From Pseudalkalibacillus berkeleyi (lineage in GTDB: Bacteria; Bacillota; Bacilli; Bacillales; Fictibacillaceae): a stretch of DNA of 64,000 nucleotides. Under the pieces are notes generated by a model. It was not told where the DNA came from. It made no database searches and was given only the letters and a program-made list of their open reading frames with translations. Positions within the stretch are counted from its first letter, which is position 1, and each line of letters starts with the position of its first letter. Shown here in pieces: positions 62,122 through 64,000 of the stretch. The stretch is from assembly GCF_021608225.1 (NCBI RefSeq), contig NZ_JAKIJS010000001.1, forward strand, positions 2,294,001 to 2,358,000. Reading direction: 5' to 3'. The translations under genes and the position numbers were made by a program.

Positions 62122-62153
62122 AAAAGGTTCCGACGTAAAGTCGGAGCTTTTTT
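62122..62153 (+). terminator. Terminator of yumC
   Basis: Stem GTTCCGAC / GTCGGAGC and a six-T tail. Confidence 0.85.
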
Positions 62154-62193
62154 ATGCTTACTATTGAAAAAATATTGATTTCTACAAAAATCA

Positions 62194-62231
62194 ATTGAAA
62201 AAGCCTTTATTCCTTCTAGGAGTAAAGGCTT
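62194..62231 (-). terminator. Terminator of the 39-residue protein gene
   Basis: On the minus strand AGCCTTTA / TAAAGGCT and TTTTTC. Confidence 0.75.
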
Positions 62232-62240
62232 CACTTCTTC

Positions 62241-62360
62241 TTACAGGTTGTAATACAACAAAAAGGCGAGTAATCCGAGAAAGGGAATGCCTAAGATAAT
62301 TCCGTAAACGAGATAATTCGCATTCATGAGTTTTCGATCACGGGCAGACTTATCGTCCAT
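62241..62360 (-). CDS. 39-residue single-helix membrane protein, YuzG-like position
   Basis: A very short gene on the minus strand: ATG at 62360 after AAAAGGAG, stop at 62241, own terminator beyond. The product starts MDDKSARDRKLMNANY and continues with one hydrophobic helix (YGIILGIPFLGLLAFLLYY). In B. subtilis the small gene yuzG lies next to yumC, so this may be its counterpart; sequence identity was not checked. Confidence 0.7.
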   Translation of the reverse strand: MDDKSARDRKLMNANYLVYGIILGIPFLGLLAFLLYYNL

Positions 62361-62410
62361 GAAACACTCATCTCCTTTTTGTTGTTAGTATGACCAGTTT
62401 CACTGAAATT

Positions 62411-62444
62411 AAAAAAGAGTTGAACCCCTAATTTGGGTCAACTC
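62411..62444 (-). terminator. Terminator of yutM
   Basis: On the minus strand GAGTTGACCC and GGGGTTCAACTC pair with one bulge, followed by six T residues. Confidence 0.82.
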
Positions 62445-62456
62445 CCTCTAACTGTT

Positions 62457-62810
62457 TTAGCACTCTTCCGGCGTACCAGCGTTTGTCGCTGTTTTGAAAG
62501 ATGAGCCACAACCACATGATGCAATTGCGTTCGGATTGTCGATTGTAAATCCTCCGCCCATCATGTTTTGTTTATAGTCAATCGTTACACCTTGCAGTAT
62601 TTTTGCACTATCAGGGTCTACGATGACGCCAATACCGTGTTGGTCAAATGATGTATCATTATCTTTTTTTTCGCTATCAAAGCCCATGCCATATGAAAGA
62701 CCACTGCAGCCTCCACCTTGTACTCCGACACGAAGGTAAAGATTTTCTTCTTCCTCAGCAGCCATCATTTCTTTAATCTGACTAGCAGCAGATTCTGTGA
62801 TTGTAACCAA
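62457..62810 (-). CDS. yutM: HesB/IscA-like Fe-S cluster assembly protein, YutM
   Basis: A 117-residue A-type Fe-S carrier. The three cysteines lie in VQGGGCSGLSYGMGFD and IASCGCGSSFKTATN. It closely resembles B. subtilis YutM in the whole C-terminal half. The start is a TTG at 62810, eight bases after AAAGGAG; the frame is open further upstream without a site. Confidence 0.93.
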   Translation of the reverse strand: MVTITESAASQIKEMMAAEEEENLYLRVGVQGGGCSGLSYGMGFDSEKKDNDTSFDQHGIGVIVDPDSAKILQGVTIDYKQNMMGGGFTIDNPNAIASCGCGSSFKTATNAGTPEEC

Positions 62811-62896
62811 TGGAATCACTCCTTTCATACCTCTATTTACATTATACAGGCGCATCGAACTTGAATTCAACCTCAGCGTTTTAAGAAGGCGTATAT

Positions 62897-63076
62897 TTAG
62901 ACCTCTTGCTTTAATCGCAGTAAGTCATTATGACACCGATCGATTTCTTGACTATAATATAAAACCTTTGGATGGTTAAGTCCTAGTACCCGGGCTGTTC
63001 TAACCATTTCAGATCTTAGACACTCAATTTGTTCATTATACTTTTGGAAAAGGGTTTTTTTAGATGTTTTGATCAC
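62897..63076 (-). CDS. Spo0E family aspartyl-phosphate phosphatase-like protein
   Basis: A 59-residue two-helix protein. The Spo0E pattern is visible: IECLRSEMVRTARVLGLNHP and the catalytic signature SQEID (SxxxD). Such proteins dephosphorylate Spo0A and delay sporulation. Three GTGs compete (63088, 63085, 63076); the one at 63076 has the best spacing to AGGAG. Confidence 0.82.
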   Translation of the reverse strand: MIKTSKKTLFQKYNEQIECLRSEMVRTARVLGLNHPKVLYYSQEIDRCHNDLLRLKQEV

Positions 63077-63151
63077 GTGGGTCACCACTCCTATAATTAC
63101 ACCCCATTAACATCAGAGAAGTGCACTTTTTCATAATATCGTAATGTTTTA

Positions 63152-64000
63152 CTAATTTTTGAAGTCTTTACCATTATAATAGTAAATACCTTCACAAATG
63201 GTGACGGCTGGCCCAGTCATCATGACTTCTCCCTCCATCGACCAAGTGATGTACAAATCACCACCAGATAGGTGAACGACAACTTCTTCATTACGTTTCG
63301 CTTTCCCATTTTGAACCGCTGCTACGACTGCGGCACATGCGCCTGTTCCACATGCTTGTGTGATGCCTGAACCTCGCTCCCATACACGAAAGTGCATTTC
63401 GTTTTCATTCACCACTTCGACAAACTCGACATTGACACCTTCTGGAAAAATTTCGGATTTTTCTAATGTGGGACCAACCGTTAATAAAGGGGCTTTTTCA
63501 ATGTCATCAACAAAAAATATCGCGTGAGGATTTCCCATGGATACGCCAGTCAATTTTAGCTGGTGACCTTCGACCTCTAATAATTCATCTAAAACAAAAT
63601 CATTATCAGAGCCTGATCCGATCATCGGAAGGTCAGAACGCTTCAACCGTGGTTCTCCCATGTTAATAGTTACTTGAGTAACCTGGCCCGCCTCTGGGTG
63701 AACTTGAGCTTGTACGACTCCTCCAAGGGTTTCAATTGAAAAAATCTCCTTAGCTACGATTTCATGCTCATACACATACTTCGCAACACATCTAAGTCCA
63801 TTCCCGCAATTCTTCGCTTCTGATCCATCATTGTTAAAAATTCGCATCATCACGTCAGCATTGTCAGACTTACCGATTAAGATCAGGCCGTCAGAACCAA
63901 TTCCGGTATGAGGATTCGATACTTCCTTTGCAATAGCGGGAAGTTCTCTCTCAGGCAAGTTCTCCTTAAATGTATCCACATAAATGTAGTTGTTCCCTAG
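63152..64000 (-). CDS. dapF: Diaminopimelate epimerase, 5' end missing
   Basis: About 282 residues; the frame continues past the right edge (reading [17 protein letters not shown] at the start), so only the first few residues are missing. It converts LL- to meso-diaminopimelate for lysine and peptidoglycan synthesis. Both catalytic cysteines are visible ([14 protein letters not shown] and [15 protein letters not shown]). B. subtilis dapF (yutL) is also next to yutM. Confidence 0.95.
   Translation of the reverse strand, partial: LGNNYIYVDTFKENLPERELPAIAKEVSNPHTGIGSDGLILIGKSDNADVMMRIFNNDGSEAKNCGNGLRCVAKYVYEHEIVAKEIFSIETLGGVVQAQVHPEAGQVTQVTINMGEPRLKRSDLPMIGSGSDNDFVLDELLEVEGHQLKLTGVSMGNPHAIFFVDDIEKAPLLTVGPTLEKSEIFPEGVNVEFVEVVNENEMHFRVWERGSGITQACGTGACAAVVAAVQNGKAKRNEEVVVHLSGGDLYITWSMEGEVMMTGPAVTICEGIYYYNGKDFKN

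Overview
The window is a low-GC chromosomal segment from an endospore-forming member of the Bacillaceae. The evidence is gene order matching the Bacillus subtilis yug, yui, yum and yut neighbourhoods (yugO/yugN/pgi/yugJ/yuzA/yugI/yugF, then yuiF-yuiE, yuiD, yuiC-yuiB-yuiA, yumB/yumC and yutM-dapF), a spore germination receptor operon, a Spo0E-type phosphatase, Shine-Dalgarno sites close to AGGAGG and frequent TTG/GTG starts. A BCCT transporter, a Na+/H+ antiporter-family protein and MscS suggest a halotolerant or alkaliphilic lineage outside the B. subtilis group; the genus cannot be resolved from sequence alone.

Layout. 1-8 kb: end of a BCCT carrier, an acetyltransferase, a VLRF1-type release-factor homologue, a small L,D-transpeptidase, kynU-kynA with a divergent TetR gene and a perfect operator between them, and a DUF2254 membrane protein. 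8.2-20.8 kb: a minus-strand cluster for reductive pyrimidine catabolism. PreT/PreA reduce uracil or thymine, dihydropyrimidinase opens the ring, beta-ureidopropionase releases beta-alanine or beta-aminoisobutyrate, a class III aminotransferase should make the semialdehyde, and a CoA-acylating dehydrogenase makes acetyl- or propionyl-CoA. An NCS1 permease imports substrate and a PucR regulator probably controls the cluster. The aminotransferase carries one in-frame TGA. 20.8-33 kb: a gerA-C-D-B operon, a VOC protein, MscS, an ECF sigma/anti-sigma pair, a YhgE/Pip protein, a hydrolase, a damaged NUDIX gene and a P-loop kinase. 33-48.7 kb: tRNA-Ala(GGC), ChbG, YggT and the yug region with two inserted transporters, asnB, an aspartase/fumarase-family lyase and two probable spore-associated proteins. 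48.7-64 kb: a long repeat array, CapA, an ArsR-SRPBCC protein and the yui-yum-yut region, ending inside dapF.

The least explained content is intergenic. Several different short-repeat arrays have very regular unit lengths: 21 bp (two loci in opposite orientation), about 20 bp, 52 bp repeated eight times without length change, 51 bp and 57 bp. Most lie just past an intrinsic terminator. A 126-bp-period duplication precedes yuzA. Other points of note are a branched 101-nt intercistronic RNA element in the pyrimidine operon, a roughly 20-bp motif shared by two promoter regions of that cluster, a gene that appears to start with AUU, and two disrupted genes. All statements come from reading the sequence; no database search was run.
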